Assembly: GCA_036346225.1 (NCBI GenBank)
Contig: JARFIW010001215.1
Location: 8,756,501 to 8,820,500, forward strand
Direction of reading: 5' to 3'
From: Platerodrilus igneus
Taxonomy: Eukaryota; Arthropoda; Insecta; Coleoptera; Lycidae
DNA length: 64,000 nt
Made by a program: the position numbers and the translations under genes
In this document: piece after piece, positions 21,575-32,138 of the stretch
How positions within the stretch are numbered: position 1 is the first letter of the stretch
How the letters are laid out: every line of letters starts with the position of its first letter
The notes under the pieces: model-generated
What the model was told of the DNA's origin: nothing
The model's input: only the letters and a program-made list of their open reading frames with translations
Database searches by the model: none

Positions 21575-21865
21575 TTAATCCGTTTGATTCCGGATGATTT
21601 TTATTTTATGAAGTGCCAGGATATTCTGCGAAGTCTCGTTTATGGATTCACTTTCATTATCTAAAATTATTGACTCAGGTGCACCGTAAAATGTAAAGCA
21701 CTGTAAAAATCCATGAGTCACATCACTATTTTTTGAAGTAATGGGTATTGCTTGTCCTGCTTTTGTGAATGCGTCTACAATTGATGAAAAATTCTTAGTT
21801 TCTACTACCAAAGTGTATGCATGGAGTTTTTGAACAGGTTTGTCAAGTGTTTTAGTTAGCATTAA
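21575..21865 (-). pseudogene. Old gypsy remnant: integrase catalytic core
   Basis: 95 codons on the minus strand contain SIVDAFTKAGQAIPI (first catalytic Asp) and FYGAPESIILDNESESIN (second Asp region). The sequence is typical of gypsy-group integrases and distinct from that of copies A, B and C. A stop ends the frame at RNQTD, where the catalytic Glu segment would follow. Confidence 0.75.
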
Positions 21866-22014
21866 GGGTACTTTTGATAGTGATCTGTCATATTTTGCTC
21901 TGTCACATAGTTCGTATTGATTAATGAAAGCTGTGGTTAATTCTTTCTGTCCTTAAAATATTATTTCCGTATTAGTTGTATTGGTGTTTCATTTATTTCA
22001 TCTGGGTCGTTCAA

Positions 22015-22460
22015 CCTAATTAGTTTTCATATGTATGTGATAATATCTAGTCCTGAGTTATTAAATAATTGAATATATAATTTTGAAAATCTTTGGTACA
22101 AATGGTCTGTTGTGGAATAAAAGTAAAAACGTTTTTTCTCCGGGGTTTATTTTTTTAAAATTTTAATTATTTGATCCTGGATGTCATTTTGCGTTATTTC
22201 AATATTATATATATTTCCTATTGTTTGTTTTCGGGTATTTTACCGGATCAGGGTTGGTTAAGACTTCCGTAATTATAAATTTGTTTGGTTTTGTATCTAT
22301 CGCTTCGTTTTGAATTTTAATTGTGGTTTTCGGTTCGTCGTTTTGAGTTGAATGTATAGTTTCTATTTCTTCTGGGCCGCTTGGGTCTTCTCTTATCTCG
22401 GTTTTGTCTACGTTGCCTACTACTGTCCCTGTCTCTATGGCGTTGATTTGTATTCGGCTC
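22015..22460 (-). repeat. Gypsy pol spacer fragment, duplicated at 25015-25500
   Basis: The block is nearly 90% identical by eye to 25015-25500 in the same orientation. Both encode a peptide starting LSRIQINA and ending with NPDPVKYPK, which sits where gypsy elements have the end of RNase H before the integrase. In the other copy the preceding residues are NANALSRI, resembling the NADALSR end of RNase H. Here that upstream part is replaced by zinc fingers. Confidence 0.65.
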
Positions 22461-23200
22461 AACCGCATATGTATTTGTAAAGTACATTTATGTAATGTAG
22501 AATAATTATACAAATTGTATGCGAGTGGACGTTCGTTAGTATGCGATAACAAATGTCTTTGTAATTTACATTTTTGTAATGCAAAATAATTGCACAAATT
22601 GCAAACGAATAGACGTTCGTTAGAATGCCACCGCATATGTATTTGTATAACACTTTTATATGATGCAGAATAATTACACAAATTGCATGCAAATGGACGT
22701 TCTGTGGTATGCGACCGCATATGTATTTGTAAAGTACTTTTATTTGATGCGGAATAATTACACAAGTTGCATGCAAATGGACGTTCGTTGGCATGCAACC
22801 ACAGATGCGTTTGTAAATTACATTTATGTGATGCGGAATAATTGCATACGAATGGACATTCGTTAGTATGCGACCGCACATGTACATGTAAAACGCTTGT
22901 ATGTGATGTGAAATAATTACACAAAGCAAATGGATGTTCTTTGGTATGCCACCGCATATGTATCTGTAAAGTACTTTTATTTGATGCGGAATAATTACAC
23001 GAATTGCATGCAAATGGACGTTCGTTGGCATGCGACCACAGATGTGTATGTAAACTACATTTGTGTGATGCGGAATAATTGCATACGGATGGACGTTCTT
23101 TAGTATGCGACCGCATACGTACATGTATAACGCTTTTATGTGAAGTGGAATCATTACACAAATTGCATACGAATAGTCGTTCGTTAGTATGTGAAGACAT
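22205..23200 (-). CDS. Zinc-finger array ZF2 fused to a gypsy pol remnant
   Basis: 331 codons starting [15 protein letters not shown]. Nine finger units follow, of which four look intact (units 3, 6, 7 and 8). Unit 1 has lost a His (RVRMRSH-type), units 2 and 5 have lost three residues and one Cys, unit 4 has lost two residues and one Cys, and unit 9 has Tyr in place of both Cys (AYNLYNY). After HMR the frame passes without a break into LSRIQINAIETG and about 80 acidic residues derived from a gypsy pol spacer, then stops. The MSSH start is supported by the same start upstream of ZF3. Expression as a chimera is possible but unproven; the losses suggest decay. Confidence 0.6.
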   Translation of the reverse strand: MSSHTNERLFVCNLCNDSTSHKSVIHVRMRSHTKERPSVCNYSASHKCSLHTHLWSHANERPFACNSCNYSASNKSTLQIHMRWHTKEHPFALCNYFTSHTSVLHVHVRSHTNECPFVCNYSASHKCNLQTHLWLHANERPFACNLCNYSASNKSTLQIHMRSHTTERPFACNLCNYSASYKSVIQIHMRWHSNERLFVCNLCNYFALQKCKLQRHLLSHTNERPLAYNLYNYSTLHKCTLQIHMRLSRIQINAIETGTVVGNVDKTEIREDPSGPEEIETIHSTQNDEPKTTIKIQNEAIDTKPNKFIITEVLTNPDPVKYPKTNNRKYI

Positions 23201-24165
23201 CTGGGCTTTGAAAACACTTTTACATTATGCAAATTGATTACATAAATTACGTGTCACGAAGATTCGTTTGTTTGTGAAAGTGTTATGTATTTGTAAATAC
23301 ATATTGTGTGGTACAACAGACACACAAATGTGTAGAATTCTTATTAGAACAATTATGGGTGATACACAATAATCATATAAATTACTTGTCTATACAAAGA
23401 GTAATTTCTAATAATCTTTTAATTTTAGGTAGAGTTGGTTGAATATTCATAAAGTAATATCACACATCTTTTAAAAAACAAGATATTATGGCGCACACGT
23501 TGCTCCATTAACTATCGATTGTGTCGTTTACACGAGTCTGTTAAAAGAACTAAATAAAAAAAGTTAATTTTAGTTGAGATCGGAACGGATTGTAACACCG
23601 TAGATACATTGTGCATGGCAACAAACCAAAGGCCACCGCATTCTTATAAAGCATGAAAGGAAGTCCAAGCATCTATCACTTTCGTTTTATAGTGATGGGG
23701 AGTTTATACTGGTGGTTAATGTTGTATCGCGATACAATATGCTAACGATAAATTAGATGTGAAAGAAATAAAATTTAATTGTGAAGCGACAAAATGAATG
23801 GACGTTCTTTGCATAAAAAATTTCGTAAATAGTTATTCTTAATTAATTAAAATATTTCTACTTTATTGCTAATGAAAAAACAATTCAGATATGGAAGTAC
23901 AGATTTAACTTTGGTAAGAATGCAAGGGAGATGTAATAAAACCACAAAGCAGATATCAAAACGTGACATGACAGGCACTGGCATATACATTTTCCAAATA
24001 TAAGTACATTGTAATAAACTGTAAGCGTGAGAACGGTGAAGTAGCAATAGAGTAAACTCGAAACGTTGTATTGACAGACGTTGACCGTAAGAAAATATAA
24101 TTTACAGAGAGTGTAGATTTGTTTTGTTGGACGCTAGGGAAGAAGAATTGAAGTGAATTATATTG
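23201..24165 (-). other. 5' flank of ZF2, duplicated upstream of ZF3
   Basis: Aligns with 30127-31670, which has an additional insertion of about 550 bp near 30740-31290. Shared landmarks are AACTATCGATTGTGTCG / AACTATCGATCGTGTCG and TAGAGTAAACTCGAAACG / TAGAGTAAACTGGAAACG. Shared upstream DNA shows that ZF2 and ZF3 come from one duplication. Confidence 0.65.
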
Positions 24166-24289
24166 TAACTTTTTTGTTTCCTTTACGCATAAAAATTGCA
24201 AATAGATTTGATTTTATGTCGTTATATATCCGACATACCCTGTATTATATTTTGTCGTTTCTATCAAGTCGAAGTTACAAGTTAATGCT

Positions 24290-24480
24290 TAACTCATGTT
24301 TGTTCTGTCCCAGCCTTGCGTTGCTAGGATTGTGGTTCGAATCCGACAGCTGTTCGTTACATTTAATTTAACCAACACGGGAATTAAGTTGGTCACGAGC
24401 GACTTGAGACTCGTGCTAAAATATATTTGTATGGTTGTCTGAATAGACGGACATGGTAAGTTGGAGTAGTAAACTCAAAA
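24290..24480 (+). repeat. Possible tRNA-derived SINE fragment
   Basis: A perfect RNA polymerase III B-box sequence, GGTTCGAATCC, lies at about 24333. It is followed by a non-tRNA body (CACGAGCGACTTGAGACTCG, a small hairpin). I cannot find a convincing A box upstream or an A-rich tail, so this is weak. Confidence 0.25.
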
Positions 24481-25014
24481 TTGCTAGTAATTTTGATCTA
24501 ATCTTATTTTTCCTTTTACAGCACAATAATAATTAAAAACCTTCTTTATAACAACCACGTTCTTATTACCACGGTTTTATGCCACGTTTTTATAACGGTG
24601 TTAAATAGTAGCGTTTTGTATAACGATTTATCTACGGCAACATTTTGAAAGCTGTAATAAATAATTACGCTTAATTACTACATTCAACTTTCAACTATTC
24701 ATGATTTTTTTATTCTATATCTGTTGATACAACATAAAAGTCCGTATGTAGAAATTTCTTATCAAGTTCGAGATATGATGGTTCTCTTTATGACAAATCG
24801 TTGTCCGTTTGATGTGGCTCGAAAAAATCCCATTACGAAATTGGTTATGAAAATTCAGTGATATCTTCCTGTCGACATTTGAAGAGGCGGGGCCGATTTA
24901 AGGAAGACAGTGTTGATTTAAGTTGGTATAACCCTCAAATTACACTACACAAACTGTCTTGGTGCGTGTTATTCTATGGACTTAAGTTTTTCCTGTTTTC
25001 GCTTCTTCCATGAA

Positions 25015-25203
25015 TCTAATTAGTTTTCGTATGCATGTGATAATATCTAGTCCAGAGTTATTAAATAATCGAATATATAATTCTGAAAATCTTTGGTACA
25101 AATGGTCTGTTGTGAAATAAAAGTAAAAACGTTTTTTCTCCGGGGTATATTCTTTTAAAATTTTAATGATTTGATCCTTGTTGTCATCTTGCGTTATTTG
25201 AAT

Positions 25204-25243
<40 letters not shown>

Positions 25244-25513
25244 CCTATTGTCTATTTTCGGGTATTTTACCGGATCAGGGTTGGTTGAGGCTTCCGTAAT
25301 TATAAATTGGTTTGGTTTTGTATTTATCGCTTCGTTTAGAATTTTAATTGCGGGTTTCGGTTCGTTGTTTTGAGTTGATTGTATAGTTTCTATTTCTTCT
25401 GGGTCGCCTGGGTCTTTTCTCATCTTGGTTTCGTCTACGTTGCCTACAACTGCCTCTGCCTCTACGGCGTTGATTTGTATTCGGCTCAATGCGTTCGCAT
25501 TATTGTTGTACAC
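25015..25513 (-). pseudogene. Second copy of the old gypsy pol fragment
   Basis: Minus-strand peptide NANALSRIQINAVEAEAVVG continues to NPDPVKYPK, matching the tail of ZF2. The frame is interrupted at its C-terminal side by a (TA)n tract (25207-25241) that reads as alternating Ile-Tyr. This copy keeps the RNase H-like sequence before LSRI and so shows the state before the zinc-finger fusion. Confidence 0.6.
25207..25241. repeat. (TA)n microsatellite
   Basis: About 35 bp of alternating T and A inside the gypsy fragment. The equivalent place in the sister fragment (22203-22213) has only a short TATATATA. Confidence 0.9.
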
Positions 25514-28500
25514 TCCATTCTTATATATGATCTCGTAGTCATACTCCCCTAAACTAATCCTTCATCTCTGTAATTTTGAGCTAGGTTTTATTATTGATTA
25601 TGAAATTTAAATGATGAATAGTTTATCGCTGATTTTGTTAATAATGTGATCCTTGTGATAACTAAGCTTTGCCGGCAGTACACGGAAATTTAATATTCTT
25701 TAAAACAAGAAATCTACAGGTGCTTTTATAAAGTGTTTCCATTGCATCCCGAATCTCCTCCATTCTGCAAGAAGAGGCCAATATTTATTATAGCTATTTT
25801 AGCATGCTTGGTTTTTTAAATCAAAATGAAATTAAAATGGTTAGTTAAGCGGACATCCGGTTATGAAACTGATATTATTGTATTGGCATTTACTATCCCT
25901 AAATTTAAGATCGTTAGTTTAGTGCTATTAAAGGTTATGCTAAAAAAGACATAAATGATATACAAATATTCATTATCTGTAGCTGCTACTAAAATACTTT
26001 TACCACAAACACAAACCACAGCAATAGAAAAAGAACTGATTCCAATGATTTTTTTAATTTTCCCTAAGACAAGAAACTTGTAAAAATATTGAAAAATGGA
26101 CCATACCAAATAATGATACTGTTATTGATATTTTTGCAGTACATGAAGGATAATATTCAAGAATTGATCAGTTTAAATAAATATCGACTAATAAAAAAAT
26201 TATTTATCAAATATAATACATGCTCCTGTAGAAAAACTATTTTTACTTGTCACAATTACTAAAAAATTGAAAATCTGATATTATTGAAAGCAAACAATAG
26301 AATTTTGATATGTGATATTTCGTATTATTTTTCTTTCCAATAATAAACAAACTTCTCTTTTTTTGTTTTCATAACAAATGTTTTATTATTTCTCTTAAAT
26401 ATGGAACATGTTGTAACTAGTATACAAACCTGCCTCGTGAGGGTATCAAATTACAAATAAAATAATAGAGCATTACCCCTAAATCTAAAGTACCCAAACG
26501 TTTCGGAACATTGCCTCGCAAGCTTGCTACAGTCGGTGAGAGGGTAAGGTTCATTAAGCTACAACACACTAAGATATAAATTTAGATTGTTTGACTAACT
26601 GTACTGTTATATATTTAAGTATCCTTAATCCAGGCATTAGACATAAGCACATAGGTAGTAGAGACACCACAAGTGATACAGAAGCATCGAGTAGCCTGAT
26701 GAATGTAACATTAATATAATGAGAGATATAATAAATACTTTGTCAATTACTCTTGTGCTTTAATTATAATTAATTACAAAGGTGTAAAACATGTACAACT
26801 AATTAAACCTTAACCTAATGACATACGAGTACAAAATATATACAATATTTGCCGTTATATACAATAGGGCGCCACCGTAAGGGAGGGGAAGACTTACGGA
26901 CCTTATCAAGGTATTATCACTCGTTGCACTTTGTTCTTGAGAATAAGAAAAGATTGTCACAAATACGTACGCAGAAAATTTTAACACTGCACTACTGTGG
27001 AGCTTTATAGTCCCCGGCTAGCTAAACACTATACGACTAAACCAAATTAATGTCTAAATTCCTTAGGACTAGTCTACTTTTTAAGGATATAAGAACCAAT
27101 TTCGGGCTCAAACACCCCAATACAATAATTACTTAGATATACAGTATTCTAATAAAGTTACCTACTGTGACCCACGCTCTAAGTTAACAAGGGTGTCTCC
27201 AATTAACGGGACAGAAAAGACCTTTTCACCGGTCAACTATTACTGTAACGGAACTCGTTCAAGTACACACAAAGATTATCATTACGGGAGTCCTTTACTA
27301 CTATACCCGACCTAAAAATTGCGTAATCAGGTAGGTTTCGTTTCTAAGCTATTGCGTGAGCCCCCAGGCTACCGTCAAAATAACAATGAAGCGGTGTACC
27401 CTGCTGAAACCTCGCTATCTGCCGAAATAAGTACTCAGGGATTAAAATTTCAATGCGTTCAACTTAAGCCCAAGCTCAGAGCTTTAATCTGAACGTCGGT
27501 ATTTTTACAGAACGTCGGCACAATTTAGTTAAACAATTACGGATACATAATTTATAACACAACCCTTGAGTTCATTATTTAAAAAAATACCATAACCTCT
27601 GTTTTAGTAACTGGGAAAGTACTTACTCAGAATAAAATAAAACACACATCACTTTACTTCCAGAAGTACAGAAATCAATAACCTGTCTGTCGGAAGTATC
27701 GAAATAAAAAAGCCCCTTCCGTCCCACGCTGAACTCCTTATATACCTTTAAGTTAATTGAAAAATACCTAGTCCAGTTTAGCTCTCATAATCGAAAAAGT
27801 TAAGCCTGTCATAAATTTTAAAAGTTAATTAAAACTAACAATTGCTTTAGGATAGCCAAAATCTCCCTCACAAGAAAACTCCGAAACTATAATTTTAGTT
27901 AAGTACCCAAACTAATTGAAAATTATTCAGACAACTTGGGCGCTTTATACATAACTAGGGTCTTAGCTACCTGATTGACATCTATTAGTAGATACTACTA
28001 ATCTGACACGTTAAGTGACTTCCAAGTAAAGCTTCGTAGCTTGGGAATGTTAATTAAATCTTTGGATTATATTTTCCAAAAACCCTGCTCTGGTTACTTG
28101 GGAAATGAGCTTTTGAAACCGTTTAAAATCGCAGACATTTTTATGTTACAAAACCGTTATCCTAATAATTGGGACGCTAAAATTAAACTAGAAAATAAAC
28201 CAATTTGAGAAATAATACAGTTATTTTTACATAACCGACTGTACTAAAACAGTATGTTACAAAGTTATATCACTAAAAGGGTTTCAAGCCATTTCAAAGT
28301 GCTTTAAGCTTTTTGTCAAATACTCTAAATGTTCAAGGGACTTCAACTACTGTAGCATACAGATTTGGTGCCAGATGCTTTGGTTTTCAACTACTGCATT
28401 TGACAGTTCAAGCATGTTTGAAATAGAAAATATTTAATACCTTATATTGTAAATCACCTGGTTGCAATTCTTAGTGCCTGGTAATAGAAATACTTTCCAA

Positions 28501-28609
28501 AAGTGCTTTACCCAACACTGAAGTGTTGGTGTATGTCTTCGTAAACGACTTCTTTCTGACGAGACATAATAACATAAAAAAAAATAAAATGGTTAAGCGT
28601 TAGTATGGG
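25514..28609. other. Non-coding stretch
   Basis: About 3.1 kb with no supportable gene. The minus-strand frame at 25861-26109 is hydrophobic and has no family features. No LTR ends, long inverted repeats or RNA genes stand out. Confidence 0.5.
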
Positions 28610-28821
28610 TTTGCACATGTGCTTTTAGATTATTTTTACTGATACAAAATATAATCACATATTGCAAACACAAGGGCCTTCACATCTATCAGACTGCAAA
28701 TGTCGATATATAACACTTTCTGTGATGAAGAATAATAACACAAATGGTGTCAAAATGAACATTCCTAAGTACGCGATGGCAAATGCTTTTATAGAGTATT
28801 TTTTTGTGATGTGGTATAATC
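28610..28821 (-). pseudogene. Decayed C-terminal fingers of ZF3
   Basis: Beyond the ZF3 stop the minus strand still encodes recognisable finger pieces in broken frames: DYTTSQKNTL with stops on either side, then a middle unit with a CYYSSSQK-type piece, then NLKAHVQTHTNA before a TAA. The ancestral array therefore had about three more fingers. The stop at 28822 follows TYNL, where the first Cys of the next finger has become Tyr and the second Cys codon has become a stop. Confidence 0.6.
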
Positions 28822-30042
28822 TCACAAATTGTATGTGAAAGGACGTTCGTTATCATGGGACCTCATATGGCGTCGTAAACTATTCTTGTGTGATGCTGAA
28901 TAATTACAAAAATTGCATACAAACGGATGTTCGTTAGTATGCGACCGCTCATGTAATAATAAACTATTTTTATGTGATGCGAAATAATTACATAAATTGC
29001 ATGCAAATGGACGCTCGTTAGTATGCGACCGCATATGTATTTGTAGATTAATATTTTGTGATGCGGAGTAATTACACAATTTACATACGAATGGACGTTC
29101 GTTAGTATGCGATCTCATGTGGCTTCGTAAAGTATATTTTTGAGATGCGGAATAACTACACAAATTGCACGCGAATGGGCGTTCATTAGTATGCGACCTC
29201 ATATGGCCTCGTAAACTACTATTTTGTGACGTAGAATAATTACATACATTGCAAACGAATGGACGCTCGTTAGTATGCGACCGCATATGTATTTGTAAAG
29301 TATTTTTATGTGATGCGGAATAATTACACAAACTGCACGCAAATGAACGTTCGTTGGTATGCGACCGCATATGTGTTTGTAAATTACCTTTATGTGATGC
29401 GGAATAATTACATAAATTGCACGCAAAAGGACGTTCGTTTGTATGCGACAGCAAATGTATTTGTAAAGTTTTTTTATGTGATGCGGAATAATTGCACAAA
29501 CTGCATGCATATGCACGTTCGTTAGTATGCAACCGCATATGTATTTGTAAATTACCCTTATGTGAAGCGGAATAATTACATAAATTACATGTGAACGGAC
29601 GTTCGTTAGTATGCGATCGCATATGTATTTGTAAAGTACTTTTATGTGATGCGGAATAATTACATAAACTGCATCCAAATGGACGTTCGTTGGTATGCGA
29701 CCACATATGCGTTTGTAAATTACATTTATGTGATGCGGAATAATTGCACAAACTGCATGCATATGCACGTTCGTTAGTATGCAACCGCATATGTATTTGT
29801 AAATTACCCTTATGTGAAGCGGAATAATTACATAAATTACATGTGAACGGACGTTCGTTAGTATGCGATTGCATATGTATTTGTAAAGTACTTTTATGTG
29901 ATGCGGAATAATTACATAAACTGCATCCAAATGGACGTTCGTTGATATGCGACCACATGTGCGTTTGTAAATTATATTTATGTGATGCGGAATAATTGCA
30001 TAAATTGCAAAGGAATGGACGTTCGTTAGTATGCGACCGCAT
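28822..30042 (-). CDS. C2H2 zinc-finger array ZF3 (14 fingers)
   Basis: 406 codons with 14 complete fingers, spacing C-x2-C-x12-H-x3-H and TNERPF linkers, consensus NLCNYSASHK-x-x-L. The ATG at 30042 lies inside a finger (MRSH), so it is not the original start; see 30043-30126. Fingers 1-3 and 4-6 are near copies of each other through a 252-bp tandem duplication (29491-29742 and 29743-29994). All metal ligands are intact in the 14 units. No accessory domain is seen. The finger helices resemble those of ZF2 (STLQI, GNLQI, CNLQT), in line with the shared flanks. Role: probable nuclear DNA binding, target unknown. As assembled it is N-terminally broken and C-terminally decayed, so it may be a pseudogene. 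Confidence 0.65.
   Translation of the reverse strand: MRSHTNERPFLCNLCNYSASHKYNLQTHMWSHINERPFGCSLCNYSASHKSTLQIHMQSHTNERPFTCNLCNYSASHKGNLQIHMRLHTNERAYACSLCNYSASHKCNLQTHMWSHTNERPFGCSLCNYSASHKSTLQIHMRSHTNERPFTCNLCNYSASHKGNLQIHMRLHTNERAYACSLCNYSASHKKTLQIHLLSHTNERPFACNLCNYSASHKGNLQTHMRSHTNERSFACSLCNYSASHKNTLQIHMRSHTNERPFVCNVCNYSTSQNSSLRGHMRSHTNERPFACNLCSYSASQKYTLRSHMRSHTNERPFVCKLCNYSASQNINLQIHMRSHTNERPFACNLCNYFASHKNSLLLHERSHTNEHPFVCNFCNYSASHKNSLRRHMRSHDNERPFTYNL
29491..29994. repeat. 252-bp tandem duplication inside ZF3
   Basis: Two adjacent 252-bp copies (three 84-bp finger units each) differ at only a few positions, for example GATCGC versus GATTGC and TTGGTATG versus TTGATATG. This shows array growth by unequal exchange in blocks of three fingers, more recently than the divergence of the other fingers. 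Confidence 0.85.
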
Positions 30043-30126
30043 ATGTACTTGTAAAGCGCTTTTATGTGATAGGGACTAATTGCACAAATTGCATACGAAT
30101 AGTCGTTCGTTAGTATGTGAAGACAT
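30043..30126 (-). pseudogene. Original N-terminus of ZF3, cut by a nonsense codon
   Basis: From ATG 30126 the minus strand reads [16 protein letters not shown], the same first 16 residues as ZF2, then TAG at 30076-30078, then continues in frame into a finger ending in HMRSH and the 406-codon frame. The stop replaces the Asp codon of ZF2. One substitution or read error therefore separates the first finger from the rest. Confidence 0.75.
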
Positions 30127-31670
30127 CTGGAATCGAAGACACTTTTACATGATGCAAATTGATTATATAAAATACGTGCCAACGAACGTTCGTTAGTATG
30201 TGACCCTGTTATGAAATTCAAAATAACTGTTGTGTGGTGCAAAAAGCTGACAAATAGACGGTCTTTACGTAGGAGACCGTACGCGTCTTATTAGGTCAAT
30301 TATGGGCGATACACAATAATCACATAAATTACATATCTATAAAAAGAGCAAATTTCCAGAATCTTCTACTTTTACGTAAAGTTGGTTGAATTTTCATACA
30401 GGCTTTTTCTTTTAATATCACACATCTTCTGTTAGAAAACAAAGATCTATGGGGTACTTTTTCTTCCGTTAACTATCGATCGTGTCGCTTATATGAGCGA
30501 GTTAAAGAAACTAAATAAAAAAGTTAATTTTATTTGAGACCGGGGCGTATTGTCATATCGGGTATGTTGATACACTGCGCATGGCAACAAACCAAAGAAC
30601 ACACCTGCATTCTTATTAAACGTGGAAGGAAATCTAAGCATCTATTACTTCGATTTTATTGTGGAGTGTATACTGGTGGTTTATATCGTAACGCGATGGT
30701 TATGCTAACAATAAATTAGATGTGAAAGAAATAAAATTTAATTTTGATGGATATATGTATGGACGCGAGATAAGTTTTAGGCCTTTGGGAGCTTCTTGTA
30801 AAAAACATTTATTTCTAAAAACACTCTTATCAAATTTATTTTAATACAGTAATTACAAAAATGGTTTATTTCTTCTATAACAACTTGTACGTTATGTTTA
30901 TTAACGTGACTTAATTTAGTTGACAAAAAAAAATCAAAGTTAATATTTTAACAATCAATAATTACCAATGAGTAGCTTGAACTACCAACTATGTTATAGT
31001 TATGAAGTTTGAAGACTGATTGGCGATCAGGGGCTCCATACAGCTAGTTTCACTTCATCTTGTGTCTTATTTTAAGTAAATTTAAATACGGCTGCTTGAT
31101 TGCAGTTCTTATTTCTGCACCTGCAGTATTAAGTTGCGTCTGGAATACAAAGGAGTTGTTTCCTTTCTTATTTCTGATTAACCTTTAATTATAACTTTCA
31201 TTTAATACAATGTAACATGCTATTGCGAAGACATAATAATTACATTTATTCTTATATATATTTTTAATATGGGGGATATGTAACTCGCGCTTTGCATAAA
31301 AAATTTCGTAAATAATTATATTTAATTGATCAGGATATTTCAACTTTATTGCTATAATGAAAAACAGTTCAGATAGGAAAATACAAATTTACCTTTAAAT
31401 TACATTGCATGGTAAGAATGCTAGGGCGATAACATTAATAAGACCACAAAGCAGATATCGAAATGTGACATGACAATCACTGGAGTATACATTTTGCGAA
31501 GATAAATACATTGTAATAAGCTGTAAGCTGAGAATGGTGAAGTAAGCATAGAGTAAACTGGAAACGTTATATTAACAACAGACGCTGACCGCAATAAAAT
31601 ATGATTTATAGTGGGTGTAGGTTAGTTTTGTTGAATGCTACGGAAGAAGAACTAAAGTGAATTATATAGC
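30127..31670 (-). other. 5' flank of ZF3, homologous to the ZF2 flank
   Basis: See the ZF2 flank. The part nearest the gene still contains broken finger-like sequence up to about 30240 (ANERSLA-type and HTNERS pieces in another frame). About 550 bp near 30740-31290 have no counterpart upstream of ZF2 and may be an insertion. Confidence 0.6.
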
Positions 31671-32127
31671 AAACGTTCACCCGAAAACATTAATTATGTA
31701 GGGTTATGAGAATGTGTGAGCGCGAAGTAGTGAGGGGCCGTTTTGTATTAGGCCGAGGAGAAATAAAGTTCGGAAAGAAAAATTAAAGCATGTTAATTTA
31801 TAACTTAAGAAAGTAAGTTGAGGGAATTGTAGAAAGTTCAACGGAACATATCTTAACGGGAGAGAAACGCGGCATGTGATAAAGTATATGAATTTAGGCT
31901 TGCGCTTAGCAAGATATTTTCACTACACCTGCGGGTGGAATTAGCGTGGCCATGGCCGTATCTGAAGTAGAAAATTGAAGCTGTTTATCTTTTCGTTAAA
32001 TTGGAATTTTGGGTTTGTGCTGTGGCTGTTGTTTAAAGAATAGGAAAACTAAGAAGTATATTTTGAAGAAATTGGAAGTTGGTGTGGTTTGGACATTCTA
32101 AACTTTAAATTAGATGAATCAAACTGT
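31671..32127. other. Non-coding stretch
   Basis: No gene or repeat structure recognised. Confidence 0.5.
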
Positions 32128-32138
32128 AAGTAATATTA
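32128..32138. repeat. Target-site duplication, left copy
   Basis: AAGTAATATTA, repeated exactly at 33940-33950, bounds the non-LTR element between them. Confidence 0.8.

Noticed and set aside
25205..25260. Ile-Tyr repeat tail of the 25205-25513 frame as a real protein feature
   Set aside because: It is simply the translation of a (TA)n tract inserted in a dead gypsy fragment.
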